Shown: positions 30,175 to 38,740, counted from the first letter of the stretch. The stretch is 64,000 bases of DNA from Polynucleobacter sp. AP-Latsch-80-C2 (GCF_018882185.1 NZ_JACVOY010000001.1:62001-126000); one strand, 5' to 3'. Made by a program: numbers and translations. Notes: a model not told the origin generated them from the sequence alone.

Positions 30175-32367
30175 TTAAGCCCCTGCTACGGTGGTGGTGT
30201 CGGTGACAAATGTTTCAGCGCCAGCTTCAATGACGTTAAATGGTATCTCAAGCGCCCAAGCTGCGGCTATGGCAGCGCCTAGATTCATGGCCTTCCATGG
30301 AGAAGCAGTATTGGACTCAGAGTGGCGTGGAACAGGGATGCTTTTTTGATCAAGCTTGCCGGATTTCAGTGTGATTTGCTGTTTGCCAACCAATACTGCG
30401 CGACCACCATTTTGAAGATGGGTTTTAACAAGCTCAGAATCTGGATTTTCAGTAAAGAAAATAACTTCACCATCACAGAGTTCTGCCATTTGTGCCACCA
30501 TCGCATCATCAGCATTTAATACGCCAACACCATTTGGTAGTACTACATCAATTTGCGTGCGCACAACGCTAAAGACTTGATCTTCATCATAGATTGCGTA
30601 TTGAGGGAAATTGGCGGTCGGGTCAATATTGAGTACAACCCCAACTTGGCAGCGATCGTAAGCTAAACCTTCAATCAACATGGATAAATGATTGTTTTCA
30701 ACAACCGCGGCTTCGACGGCGCGATTTAATAAAGTGCGGCGAGCGTTTTCCCAATTTGATGCATTCGAATTGGGAATGGCTCTATTACCAAAATACAAAC
30801 CCTTACTGCATGAGAGGCCTACATACAGATTGGTTAAACGTAAAAAGTGTGCAACCATTTCTGCTACTGATGTTTTGCCTTTTTCGCCACAAATGCCGAC
30901 AACGGGAATGCGGAAATCAACGCCAGGAGGGAATAAATGATTCGCAATCTCTTTACCTACAGGTTGAGGTGTACCGCTTGCTGGTTTCAAATGCATCAGT
31001 AGGCTAGGGCCAGCGTTCACTTCTACAATGGCTGCATTCTGTTCTGCCATAGGCTTGCTGATATCTTGCGCAACTAAATCTATGCCGGCAATATCAAGGC
31101 CAACAACTCGAGCAGCTAAGGCTACTTGGCTGGCCACATCTGGGTGGACTAAGTGAGTAACATCGAAAGCGACGTTACCGTTAATCTGGATCAACACTTT
31201 TTGGTCGTTGACGGGGATGCTATCCCCGGTTAATTTTTGGCGGGTAAGTTCAAGCTCCACTGCGGAATCAATTCTCGCGGGATTCAGAGGGTGTTCTTCC
31301 GATGTGCCGCGTCGTGGGTCAGAATTAATTTGAATATCAATTAATTCGCGAACGGAATGTTTACCGTCACCGGTCACCCAAACACTTTCGCCTTTAGCTG
31401 CGGCAACTACTTTGTTACCGACAACCAAGACTCGGTGCTCATCTCCAACAATATGGCGCTCAACCAATACTTCGCTGCCTTCTTCAATGGCTACGGCGTA
31501 GGCCGCTTCAATTTCTGCTTGGGTATAGAGGTTGATAAAGACGCCGCGTCCATGATTGCCGTCGATCGGCTTTACGACTACTGGCAAGCCGATATCTTGT
31601 GCAGCCTCCCATGCATCATCGGGGCTGGTCACGGTCCGGCCTTCAGGAGTAGGAACCCCAGCGCTGGCTAATAAACCCTTGGTGAGATCTTTATCTCTTG
31701 AGATGGTTTCGGCAATAGCGCTAGTGCTGTCAGTCTCTGCTGTCCAGATACGACGCTGTTTTGCGCCATATCCCAGTTGAACTAAATTACCTTCGGAAAG
31801 ACGAATGGAAGGAATGCCGCGCTCTTCAGCTGCGTTCACAATACAAGCGGTACTCGGGCCTAGCAGTAGGTCATCACTCAAGTCACGCAATTGCTCAATA
31901 ATCTCTTCGACAAGAGCAGCCGGATCTTTTGTGTCTTGTGCCAAAGCCAAGTACAAATCACGTGCATATTTGAGTGCAGTCAGTGTGACCTCTTCATTGT
32001 TTGCACTCACCATGACTTTGTATACGCCGCGACGATCCCCATCACGGGCTTTGCCAAATCCACCAGGAATGCCTGCTAAGTTTTGTAGCTCCAATGTGAG
32101 GTGCTCAAGAATATGAGCAGGCCAAGTGCCTTCTTCCACGCGTTTGAGAAAGCCGCCTGCCTCACCATAGCTGCAGCGATGTTCTTGAAGACTTGGAAGC
32201 GCTTTGACTAATCGATCGTAAAATCCGGGGATGAGATTGGAAGGGAAGTCTTCAAGGTCACCAATATCGAGCCAAACTTCGAGGACGGGGTGGTAGGTCC
32301 ACATATTGGGACCGCGGAGATGCTTAACGCTCAGAATCTCAATGTATTTATCTAGTAATTGGGGCAT
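30175..32367 (-). CDS. Second cyanophycin synthetase, short form
   Basis: A 730-residue paralogue of CphA that precedes it in the operon. The N-terminal and ATP-grasp domains are complete (KPIDGNHGRG near 267-276). The Mur-ligase part keeps a P-loop, GEKGKTS at 494-500, but lacks roughly the last 125 residues of the full-length enzyme, so the C-terminal ligase lobe is missing or much reduced. Paired cphA genes of unequal length are known in Cupriavidus and relatives. Whether it makes polymer, primes it or partners with CphA cannot be told from sequence. Confidence 0.9.
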   Translation of the reverse strand: MPQLLDKYIEILSVKHLRGPNMWTYHPVLEVWLDIGDLEDFPSNLIPGFYDRLVKALPSLQEHRCSYGEAGGFLKRVEEGTWPAHILEHLTLELQNLAGIPGGFGKARDGDRRGVYKVMVSANNEEVTLTALKYARDLYLALAQDTKDPAALVEEIIEQLRDLSDDLLLGPSTACIVNAAEERGIPSIRLSEGNLVQLGYGAKQRRIWTAETDSTSAIAETISRDKDLTKGLLASAGVPTPEGRTVTSPDDAWEAAQDIGLPVVVKPIDGNHGRGVFINLYTQAEIEAAYAVAIEEGSEVLVERHIVGDEHRVLVVGNKVVAAAKGESVWVTGDGKHSVRELIDIQINSDPRRGTSEEHPLNPARIDSAVELELTRQKLTGDSIPVNDQKVLIQINGNVAFDVTHLVHPDVASQVALAARVVGLDIAGIDLVAQDISKPMAEQNAAIVEVNAGPSLLMHLKPASGTPQPVGKEIANHLFPPGVDFRIPVVGICGEKGKTSVAEMVAHFLRLTNLYVGLSCSKGLYFGNRAIPNSNASNWENARRTLLNRAVEAAVVENNHLSMLIEGLAYDRCQVGVVLNIDPTANFPQYAIYDEDQVFSVVRTQIDVVLPNGVGVLNADDAMVAQMAELCDGEVIFFTENPDSELVKTHLQNGGRAVLVGKQQITLKSGKLDQKSIPVPRHSESNTASPWKAMNLGAAIAAAWALEIPFNVIEAGAETFVTDTTTVAGA

Positions 32368-32452
32368 TTACGGTATTACGAGGCTCAGCGCCATATTTGG
32401 CGGGGATGCGTCAGACGGTCTCTCGATTTCTAGTTGTTATTGAAAATCCACA

Positions 32453-32493
32453 AAATTAGCAAAAATACATAAAAAGGCTCACTTTGCTAATTT
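32453..32493. promoter_or_regulatory. Inverted repeat in the divergent cyanophycin promoter region
   Basis: Perfect 11-bp arms AAATTAGCAAA (32453-32463) and TTTGCTAATTT (32483-32493) are separated by 19 bp, in the 201-bp gap between the two divergent operons. A TTGACA lies at 32516-32521 facing the ABC gene. This could be an operator for a shared regulator or a leader hairpin. Confidence 0.5.
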
Positions 32494-32568
32494 AACGGCT
32501 TTTGGACCCCAAAAGTTGACATAGCGAATAAATCTAAAAAAGCTTGCTCCACTATACTTTTAGGATCA

Positions 32569-34902
32569 ATGAAGCCTGAATTCCTACCTTTTACTCCCTT
32601 AGTGCCTAGTTACTGGCAAGCTGTATTGGAGTTTATGAAATCCCCGGTGCCCAATCTTGAGGCAGCGCTAGCATGGGTGGAGTTGGATTTAGGTTCGGAC
32701 CTACGCTTTGAAAAGAGCCTGCTTTTACTGACTGAGAAGGGTCTCTTTTGGACGGACGGTAAAAGTCTTGAAACCTGGCCGATCGATCGCGGTGAGCATC
32801 TGGTTCATGGAGATCACGCTGGAGTAGGTCATCTCAAGCTTGAGTCTGATGAGCGCTTACTCAGAATCTGGCATTTCACCTTGGCGGTAAATCCACAGGT
32901 TTTGCGTCTTCAATCTAGCTTTCGACAGTTGACGAAGGGGCACCAAGATAAACCAGCTGAGGTAACTGAATACGATAAACAAGTTTGTTCAGTTTGCTTA
33001 AGCCCAAAGCCTGCAAATTCAGATGTATGCCCCACTTGCGATCCTGAGGACGACAAGCCGCCGTCTACGTGGACCTTATTTAAATTATGGCGTTTTGCTA
33101 AGCCGTATAAAAAACAGCTTCTACTGGGTTTTGTGTTGACCTTGCTCTCCACCGGTGCAACCTTGATCCCGCCGTACCTCACCATGCCCTTAATGGATCA
33201 CGTATTGATTCCCTACGAAAAAGGTAATCCCATTGATTTCCATTTAGCCAGCTTGTATCTATTTGCACTATTTGGTGCGGCCATCATTGCCTGGGGCCTA
33301 GGTTGGTGGAAGACGTATTTGCTGGCATTGGTTAGTGAGCGCATCGGTGCTGATTTACGTAACACTACTTTTGAACATTTACTCAAATTGTCTTTGGAGT
33401 ACTTTGGAGGCAAGCGCACAGGTGACTTGATCGCTCGCATTGGCGCTGAAACAGACCGTATTTGTGTATTCCTATCGCTTTATGCCTTAGATTTCGTGAC
33501 AGATGTTTTGATGATCACGATGACTGCAGCGATCCTCTTCTCGATTGATCCACTCTTGGCTTTAGTAACGCTTGCTCCTCTGCCATTTATCGTATGGATG
33601 ATTCACGTAGTACGCGATAAGTTGCGTTTTGGATTTGAAAAGATTGATCGGATTTGGTCGGAAGTCACCAATATTTTGGCTGATACGATTCCGGGAATTC
33701 GGGTTGTGAAAGCCTTTGCTCAAGAAGATCGTGAGCTCAATCGCTTTGTTGATTCCAATAAACACAACCTACAAATTAATGATCGTGTCAATCGCGTATG
33801 GGGCCTGTTCTCACCAACAGTGACGCTGCTGACTGAAACTGGATTATTAGTCGTTTGGGGATTTGGTATTTGGCAGGTTGCCCATCAAAAGGTAACGGTA
33901 GGTGTGTTGATTGCCTTCTTGGCTTATATCGGCCGTTTTTATGTTCGATTAGATTCCATGAGCCGGATTGTTTCTCACACCCAAAAGGCAGCAGCTGGTG
34001 CAAAACGAATCTTTGATATTTTGGATCACGTCTCCAGTGTTCCTGAACCAATTAATCCAGCTCCCTTAGGAGAAGTCAAAGGGCGCATTAATTTAAAGGG
34101 TGTGGGCTTTCGGTATGGCAACCGCGCAGTGACCAAAGGAATTGATCTTGATATCGTTCCTGGTGAAATGATTGGGCTGGTAGGTCATAGCGGATCTGGC
34201 AAAAGCACTTTAGTCAATTTGATTTGCCGTTTTTATGATGTCAGCTCAGGATCGATCTCTTTAGATGGTCGTGATATTCGCAGTATTGGTATTGCTGACT
34301 ATCGCAAATGTATTGGTTTAGTTTTACAGGAGCCATTCTTGTTCTTTGGAACGATTGCTGAAAATATTGCCTACGGCAAACCAGATGCTTCGCGCGAAGA
34401 AATTATTGAAGCAGCACGAGCTGCGCATGCCCATGAATTCATTTTGCGCTTGCCGCTTGGATATGACTCCTTGGTGGGTGAGCGCGGTCAATCATTATCT
34501 GGGGGTGAGCGTCAGCGTATCTCGATTGCACGGGCGCTCTTAATTAATCCAAGTATTTTGATACTGGATGAGGCTACCTCTTCAGTAGATACAACAACCG
34601 AAAAAGAAATTCAGCGGGCTTTAGATAATCTCGTTAAAGGCCGCACTACTATTGCGATTGCCCATCGCCTCTCTACCTTGCGTAAGGCTGATCGCTTGGT
34701 TGTTTTGGATAAAGGTGAGATTGTTGAGATTGGCTCGCATGAGCAATTAATGGAAGCTCAGGGCGCTTATTACACCTTGTACCAAGCGCAATTACGACAT
34801 GCTGCTGAATTAGTAGAGGGTGGCGCCATCGGCGAAAGTCTTGAAGAGCAGGAAGAAGAGCAGTTACAACAAATCGCCAAAGATGTAGGAGGTGGCGTGT
34901 GA
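32569..34902 (+). CDS. Cyanophycin-locus ABC transporter (fused permease-ATPase)
   Basis: A 777-residue exporter-type ABC half-transporter. Residues 1-160 are an unusual N-terminal extension that ends in a zinc-ribbon-like CxxC-N10-CxxC (Cys140, Cys143, Cys154, Cys157). Six membrane segments follow (about 180-460). The ATPase domain has Walker A GHSGSGKST, signature LSGGERQR and Walker B ILILDEATSS. Proteins of this form are found beside cphA genes in betaproteobacteria together with DUF1854. Substrate and direction are unknown; a role in cyanophycin metabolism is inferred from position. Confidence 0.88.
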   Translation: MKPEFLPFTPLVPSYWQAVLEFMKSPVPNLEAALAWVELDLGSDLRFEKSLLLLTEKGLFWTDGKSLETWPIDRGEHLVHGDHAGVGHLKLESDERLLRIWHFTLAVNPQVLRLQSSFRQLTKGHQDKPAEVTEYDKQVCSVCLSPKPANSDVCPTCDPEDDKPPSTWTLFKLWRFAKPYKKQLLLGFVLTLLSTGATLIPPYLTMPLMDHVLIPYEKGNPIDFHLASLYLFALFGAAIIAWGLGWWKTYLLALVSERIGADLRNTTFEHLLKLSLEYFGGKRTGDLIARIGAETDRICVFLSLYALDFVTDVLMITMTAAILFSIDPLLALVTLAPLPFIVWMIHVVRDKLRFGFEKIDRIWSEVTNILADTIPGIRVVKAFAQEDRELNRFVDSNKHNLQINDRVNRVWGLFSPTVTLLTETGLLVVWGFGIWQVAHQKVTVGVLIAFLAYIGRFYVRLDSMSRIVSHTQKAAAGAKRIFDILDHVSSVPEPINPAPLGEVKGRINLKGVGFRYGNRAVTKGIDLDIVPGEMIGLVGHSGSGKSTLVNLICRFYDVSSGSISLDGRDIRSIGIADYRKCIGLVLQEPFLFFGTIAENIAYGKPDASREEIIEAARAAHAHEFILRLPLGYDSLVGERGQSLSGGERQRISIARALLINPSILILDEATSSVDTTTEKEIQRALDNLVKGRTTIAIAHRLSTLRKADRLVVLDKGEIVEIGSHEQLMEAQGAYYTLYQAQLRHAAELVEGGAIGESLEEQEEEQLQQIAKDVGGGV

Positions 34903-35375
34903 GTCATCAGAACAAATCTCATTTACTTGAACGTGATGAATTAGGGCGACTGGTATTTATTGGACCCAATGGCGGGCGTCATATCGGCGTGCATCCTGTG
35001 CGTGCTTTTCCCATCACGGCGCCTGGCGCAGGCATTGGCATCATGGATACCTCTGGTAAGGAGTTATGGTGGTACCCAGATGTTTCTGCCATTCCCGAGG
35101 CAGAGTTAGGATTAATTGAAGAAGAACTCGCGGCCCGAGAATTTATGCCTGTCATCGAGAGAATTACCAGAGTCTCAACCTACGCTACGCCTAGTATTTG
35201 GGATATTGAGACAGATCGTGGGCCAACCCGTATTCGTCTCAAAGGGGAAGAGGATATTCGCCGAATCGCCGGCAATACTTTATTGATTGCAGATTCAAAT
35301 GGTTTGCAGTTCCTGATCAAAGACTCTACCGCTCTAGATAAGTTAAGCAAAAAGCTCTTAGATCGGTTCCGCTAG
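34899..35375 (+). CDS. DUF1854 family protein of the cyanophycin locus
   Basis: A 158-residue soluble protein with no known function. It starts at a GTG that overlaps the ABC gene stop by 4 bp (GTGA), so the two are translationally coupled. Conserved-looking segments are VHPVRAFPITAPG, GKELWWYPD and the basic end DKLSKKLLDRF. The family is found next to cyanophycin synthetases in this group. It may regulate or assist the ABC protein; this is an inference from coupling only. Confidence 0.85.
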   Translation: MSHQNKSHLLERDELGRLVFIGPNGGRHIGVHPVRAFPITAPGAGIGIMDTSGKELWWYPDVSAIPEAELGLIEEELAAREFMPVIERITRVSTYATPSIWDIETDRGPTRIRLKGEEDIRRIAGNTLLIADSNGLQFLIKDSTALDKLSKKLLDRFR

Positions 35376-35390
35376 AATCATCTTCAAGTC

Positions 35391-35466
35391 GCCGCTTTAG
35401 CTCAGTTGGTAGAGCAGTTCATTCGTAATGAAAAGGTCGCCAGTTCGATTCCGGCAAGCGGCACCA
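35391..35466 (+). tRNA. tRNA-Thr (anticodon CGT)
   Basis: A 76-nt cloverleaf with the acceptor stem GCCGCTT / AAGCGGC, a standard D arm, loop TTCGTAA with anticodon CGT at 35424-35426, a T loop TTCGATT and an encoded CCA end. The 27:43 pair of the anticodon stem is a G-A mismatch, as in E. coli tRNA-Thr(CGT). Confidence 0.95.
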
Positions 35467-35565
35467 GTCTTTTGAATCCCCTATTTGATAAATATCCAAT
35501 AAAAACAATAAGATAGGGGTATTTACGCTTATTTGAATGTCTGATTTGAGGCCTTGCATTGTCTA

Positions 35566-35594
35566 TTGCAGCGCAATAATATTAGGGTTATAAT
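35566..35594 (+). promoter_or_regulatory. Strong sigma-70 promoter of the small-protein gene
   Basis: TTGCAG (35566-35571), a 17-bp spacer and a perfect TATAAT (35589-35594). The -10 is flanked by an inverted repeat AGGGTTA / TAACCCT (about 35584-35610), which could be an operator. Confidence 0.8.
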
Positions 35595-35622
35595 CTAGGT
35601 ACTAACCCTTAAGGAGATTCAA

Positions 35623-35730
35623 ATGACTGTTTTATTGAATATGATCAACCAGCTTTTTACTGAAAGCAAAACTAGCCAAGAGCAGACTGCTCGTCACTAT
35701 GATTTCGACGGCGCATATCGCGGCATGTAA
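35623..35730 (+). CDS. Small protein of 35 residues, unknown function
   Basis: An ATG-TAA frame with an AAGGAG ribosome site 7 bp upstream, a consensus promoter and a terminator just downstream, so it looks like a highly expressed single gene. The product begins MTVLLNMINQLFTE and ends HYDFDGAYRGM: a short amphipathic N-terminal helix and a hydrophilic, Tyr/Asp/Gly-rich tail, with no signal peptide. I do not recognise the family. An IS element has split the terminator of this gene. Confidence 0.75.
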   Translation: MTVLLNMINQLFTESKTSQEQTARHYDFDGAYRGM

Positions 35731-35751
35731 TTCATCAATTACTGATTTATT

Positions 35752-35764
35752 AAAAGCCACCCTC
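35752..35764 (+). terminator. Left half of a terminator split by the IS element
   Basis: AAAAGCCACC here pairs perfectly with GGTGGCTTTT at 37205-37214, beyond the IS. Joined at the target duplication they give a 10-bp stem with a TTCG tetraloop and a T-tail. The trailing CTC is the probable left copy of the 3-bp target duplication. Confidence 0.8.
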
Positions 35765-35795
35765 TGAACTGACCCCCAGTAGTTGGACAGTTTAG

Positions 35796-36608
35796 TTAGG
35801 TTAGCACGAGGGATTGAGTTCGGTATTGCACCGGGCTCAATCCCTTTAGCTTTTGTTTAATTCGGTCATGGTTGTAGTAGTGGATATATTCCTTAAGTTC
35901 AGCTTTAAATGATTCGATACTTTCAAATCTCTTCCGATAGAAGAACTCTGTTTTCATAATCCCAAACCAGTTTTCCATGACTGCGTTGTCTAAGCAATTA
36001 CCTTTTCTAGACATGCTTTGAGTAACACCTTGCTTGCGTAAGGTCTGTTGATAAAGCCCCATTTGATATTGCCAGCCCTGGTCTGAGTGCAGCATGGGTT
36101 TGTCTTTTGGTCCCAGTTGTTTAAATGCGCTTTGAAGCATCTGCATTACTGAGCTAATCTGTGGCCGATCAGCAATCTCATAGGAGATGATCTCTTGGTT
36201 ATAGAGGTCTAAGATCGGTGATAAGTACACTCGCTCGCCCTTGATATTGAACTCAGTCACATCGGTTACCCACTTTTGATTGGGTGCTTTAGCTATAAAG
36301 TTGCGCTCTAACAAGTTGGGGGCTGCCTTGCCCACAGACCCCTTATAAGACTGATAGCGCTTAGGTCTCACAGTCGATTTAAGTCCTAATTGAGTCATGA
36401 GCTTTTGCACTGTCTTGTGGTTTAAATGTTGATGTTGATTACGTAGCTCTAAATGTACCCGCCGATAGCCATAGCGACCCCGATGGGCATTAAAGATCTG
36501 GGTGATATGCTCTTTAGCCCCCTGATAAGGATCAGCTTTACTACTGGCTGCCCGCCAGTAGTAGTAAACGCTTTTAGCCATCTTGGCGATAAGTAGTAAG
36601 TCTAGCAA
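35796..36608 (-). CDS. IS3-family transposase OrfB (DDE integrase domain)
   Basis: The rve-type catalytic half of the transposase. The DDE residues are seen in WVTDVTEF, HSDQGWQY and the NAVMENWFG region, with the HTH_21 segment GRYGYRRVHLEL before them. The frame is open upstream of the first ATG and continues in the -1 frame of orfA to an A4 run (36653-36656), so the active protein is probably an OrfAB fusion made by -1 frameshifting. The listed start is only the first in-frame ATG. Confidence 0.93.
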   Translation of the reverse strand: MLDLLLIAKMAKSVYYYWRAASSKADPYQGAKEHITQIFNAHRGRYGYRRVHLELRNQHQHLNHKTVQKLMTQLGLKSTVRPKRYQSYKGSVGKAAPNLLERNFIAKAPNQKWVTDVTEFNIKGERVYLSPILDLYNQEIISYEIADRPQISSVMQMLQSAFKQLGPKDKPMLHSDQGWQYQMGLYQQTLRKQGVTQSMSRKGNCLDNAVMENWFGIMKTEFFYRKRFESIESFKAELKEYIHYYNHDRIKQKLKGLSPVQYRTQSLVLT

Positions 36609-36634
36609 ACGGTAATGCGGCCTTAGCTCAGTAA

Positions 36635-37147
36635 TTATTTGGGCTTGTTCTCTTTTGTTGCTTTGCTCTGAGCTAAGGCTTCTAACTTTTTTAGGTAGGC
36701 AGCCTGTGCTTCGGCATACTCCAAACGTCTTCGCAACTCTGCCGGCGTGAGCTCCGAGATAGGCTTTTTGAGTAATGCTTTGATATTAAATTGGGACATA
36801 GGCGGTTGTCCTCTCTGTCGATTGGCAAGGGCTGTAATACCGCCTTCATTGTAGAGTTTTTGCCATTGCAAAATGGTGGTCATACTACCAATCCCAAAGT
36901 GGGCAGCAGCTGGCCTTGCTGATATCTGGTGCGCAGCCATGTGCTGCAGAACTTGGACTTTAAAATCTGGGGAGTAGCGTTGGAAGCTGGGGTTAAGACC
37001 GCTATGACCATGGGCTTGATAGGCTAAAGCCCATTTGCGGACATCTGAGTGACTAATCTCAAATAAGTGACTTACCCGCTTAAGACCGCCTGACTTTAGA
37101 AACTCTTTAACTACCTTTAGCTTGAACTGCTTGCTGTACTTGCTCAT
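36635..37147 (-). CDS. IS3-family transposase OrfA (helix-turn-helix)
   Basis: A 170-residue protein with two helix-turn-helix units (about 10-50 and 65-105) followed by a Leu/Ala-rich coiled-coil tail, as in IS150 InsJ. It binds the element ends. Its last codons overlap the upstream extension of orfB in the -1 frame. Confidence 0.92.
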   Translation of the reverse strand: MSKYSKQFKLKVVKEFLKSGGLKRVSHLFEISHSDVRKWALAYQAHGHSGLNPSFQRYSPDFKVQVLQHMAAHQISARPAAAHFGIGSMTTILQWQKLYNEGGITALANRQRGQPPMSQFNIKALLKKPISELTPAELRRRLEYAEAQAAYLKKLEALAQSKATKENKPK

Positions 37148-37200
37148 AAAACAAAACCCCCTTGGTTGGACATAACGTCCAACTTTTGGGGGTCAGTTCA

Positions 37201-37215
37201 TTCGGGTGGCTTTTT
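37201..37215 (+). terminator. Right half of the split terminator
   Basis: TTC (target duplication copy) followed by GGGTGGC and TTTTT. It completes the hairpin whose left arm is at 35752-35761. Confidence 0.8.
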
Positions 37216-37330
37216 CTTTGTCATCTTCATGTTTGGTAAGAGTATTGGTTGCGCATTCCTGGGGAAGTAAAGCTTAAATTTCAAAAGGTTATAGGCAGGG
37301 TAATCACTAGTGTGGAATTGAGTAAAACTT

Positions 37331-37348
37331 GATTACTGTCAAGTAATC
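37331..37348. promoter_or_regulatory. Inverted repeat upstream of the MFS gene
   Basis: GATTAC-N6-GTAATC, about 85-100 bp before the MFS start. Possible operator; no regulator gene is adjacent. The rest of 37216-37432 shows only AT-rich promoter-like sequence. Confidence 0.35.
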
Positions 37349-37432
37349 CATTGTGTAAATGCTTAAAAATCAGATAGCCCAATTTTTGGGACTCATAAGT
37401 ATTTATAAAAAGTAAAAAAGAGGAGATTTAAG

Positions 37433-38695
37433 ATGAGCGGCGAGAAAACTGCAGGGCCTTTAGGGGGTCGTTGGTTTCAGCTACTAATCGGCATTATCTG
37501 TATGTCGATGATTGCAAACTTGCAATACGGTTGGACTTTATTCGTCAATCCAATTGATGCGAAGTTTGGATGGGGACGTGCAGCGATTCAAGTTGCTTTC
37601 ACCATTTTCGTATTGACAGAAACTTGGTTGGTGCCAATCGAGGGTTATCTCGTTGATAAATTTGGCCCACGCCCAGTAGTATTTTTCGGCGGTATCTTGT
37701 GCGGCATTGGCTGGATGATGAATGCCCATGCTGAAACATTGACAATGCTGTATATAGCTGCTGCTGTTAGTGGTGTTGGTGCAGGTGCTGTATACGGTAC
37801 TTGCGTAGGTAATGCGCTCAAGTGGTTCCCAGATCGTCGTGGTTTAGCAGCTGGTATGACTGCCGCAGGTTTCGGCGCTGGTTCTGCATTGACCGTGATT
37901 CCAATTGCCAACATGATTGCTAATCAGGGTTACCAAGAGGCATTCTGGTTTTTCGGTATTTGGCAGGGCTCAATCGTAGTAGTGCTGAGCTTGCTGCTCT
38001 CTAAGCCTATCAAGAGTGCTATCACTACTGTCAAGGCTGCTGTTGCTCAGACTCGTAAAGATTTTCGTCCAATGGAAATGGTCAAGCAACCTGTGTTCTG
38101 GATCATGTATCTAATGTTCGTGATGGTAGCTGCGGGTGGCTTGATGGCTACTGCACAGTTAGGCCCAATTGCTAAGGACTTCCAGATTGCTGGTGTAACA
38201 GTCAGTTTGATGGGATTGGCCTTGCCTGCACTGACATTCGCATTGACAGTTGACCGCGTATTAAATGGTTTGACACGTCCATTCTTCGGTTGGGTATCTG
38301 ACAAGATTGGTCGCGAACAAACGATGACACTTTGCTTCACATTTGAGTGCTTAGGTATTCTTGGTTTGTATTACCTTGGTCGCGATCCTGTGTTGTTTGT
38401 TCTGTTGACTGGTTTAGTCTTCTTTGCTTGGGGTGAGATTTATAGCTTGTTCCCATCAACAAACGCAGACACCTTCGGTTCAACCTATGCTGCTGGTAAT
38501 GCAGGTCTACTCTACACAGCAAAAGGTACGGCTTCATTGTTGGTGCCTTTGTCTAGCGTATTGGTAACAATGACTGGCGGTTGGGAGGCGGTATTCTGGG
38601 TTGCGAGTTTCTTAAATGGAACAGCTGCAATCTTGGCTTGGTTTGTATTGCGCCCAATGCGCCGTAAACTGATCGAGCGCTCTGCTTCAATGTAA
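37433..38695 (+). CDS. OxlT-like MFS transporter (oxalate/formate antiporter family)
   Basis: A 420-residue major facilitator protein with 12 hydrophobic segments. It has the family-typical QYGWTLFVNPI segment in helix 1, VDKFGPR between helices 2 and 3, and SDKIGRE between helices 8 and 9. The OxlT family exchanges small carboxylates such as oxalate and formate; the substrate here is unknown. GAGGAG precedes the ATG. It ends in a strong terminator, so it is a single-gene unit. Confidence 0.88.
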   Translation: MSGEKTAGPLGGRWFQLLIGIICMSMIANLQYGWTLFVNPIDAKFGWGRAAIQVAFTIFVLTETWLVPIEGYLVDKFGPRPVVFFGGILCGIGWMMNAHAETLTMLYIAAAVSGVGAGAVYGTCVGNALKWFPDRRGLAAGMTAAGFGAGSALTVIPIANMIANQGYQEAFWFFGIWQGSIVVVLSLLLSKPIKSAITTVKAAVAQTRKDFRPMEMVKQPVFWIMYLMFVMVAAGGLMATAQLGPIAKDFQIAGVTVSLMGLALPALTFALTVDRVLNGLTRPFFGWVSDKIGREQTMTLCFTFECLGILGLYYLGRDPVLFVLLTGLVFFAWGEIYSLFPSTNADTFGSTYAAGNAGLLYTAKGTASLLVPLSSVLVTMTGGWEAVFWVASFLNGTAAILAWFVLRPMRRKLIERSASM

Positions 38696-38714
38696 TTCAG
38701 GTTAAAAGCCTAGT

Positions 38715-38740
38715 AAAAGGGGTCTTCGGGCCCCTTTTTT
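38715..38740 (+). terminator. Terminator of the MFS gene
   Basis: AAAAGGGGTC, a TTCG tetraloop, then GGCCCC and T6. One U-G pair in the stem. Confidence 0.92.

Larger units (their letters stand above)
35765..37200 (-). mobile_element. IS3-family element, IS150-like, complete
   Basis: A 1436-bp element with terminal inverted repeats of about 24 bp that start TGAACTGACCCCCA at both ends (35765-35788 and 37177-37200) and differ at only a couple of positions. It carries overlapping-frame orfA and orfB on the minus strand, both intact. The flanks are CTC and TTC, an imperfect 3-bp target duplication. It is inserted in the loop of a rho-independent terminator. Confidence 0.93.

Noticed and set aside
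35391..37215. Genomic island at tRNA-Thr
   Set aside because: No integrase and no repeat of the tRNA 3' end was found; the IS lies nearby but has its own insertion site.
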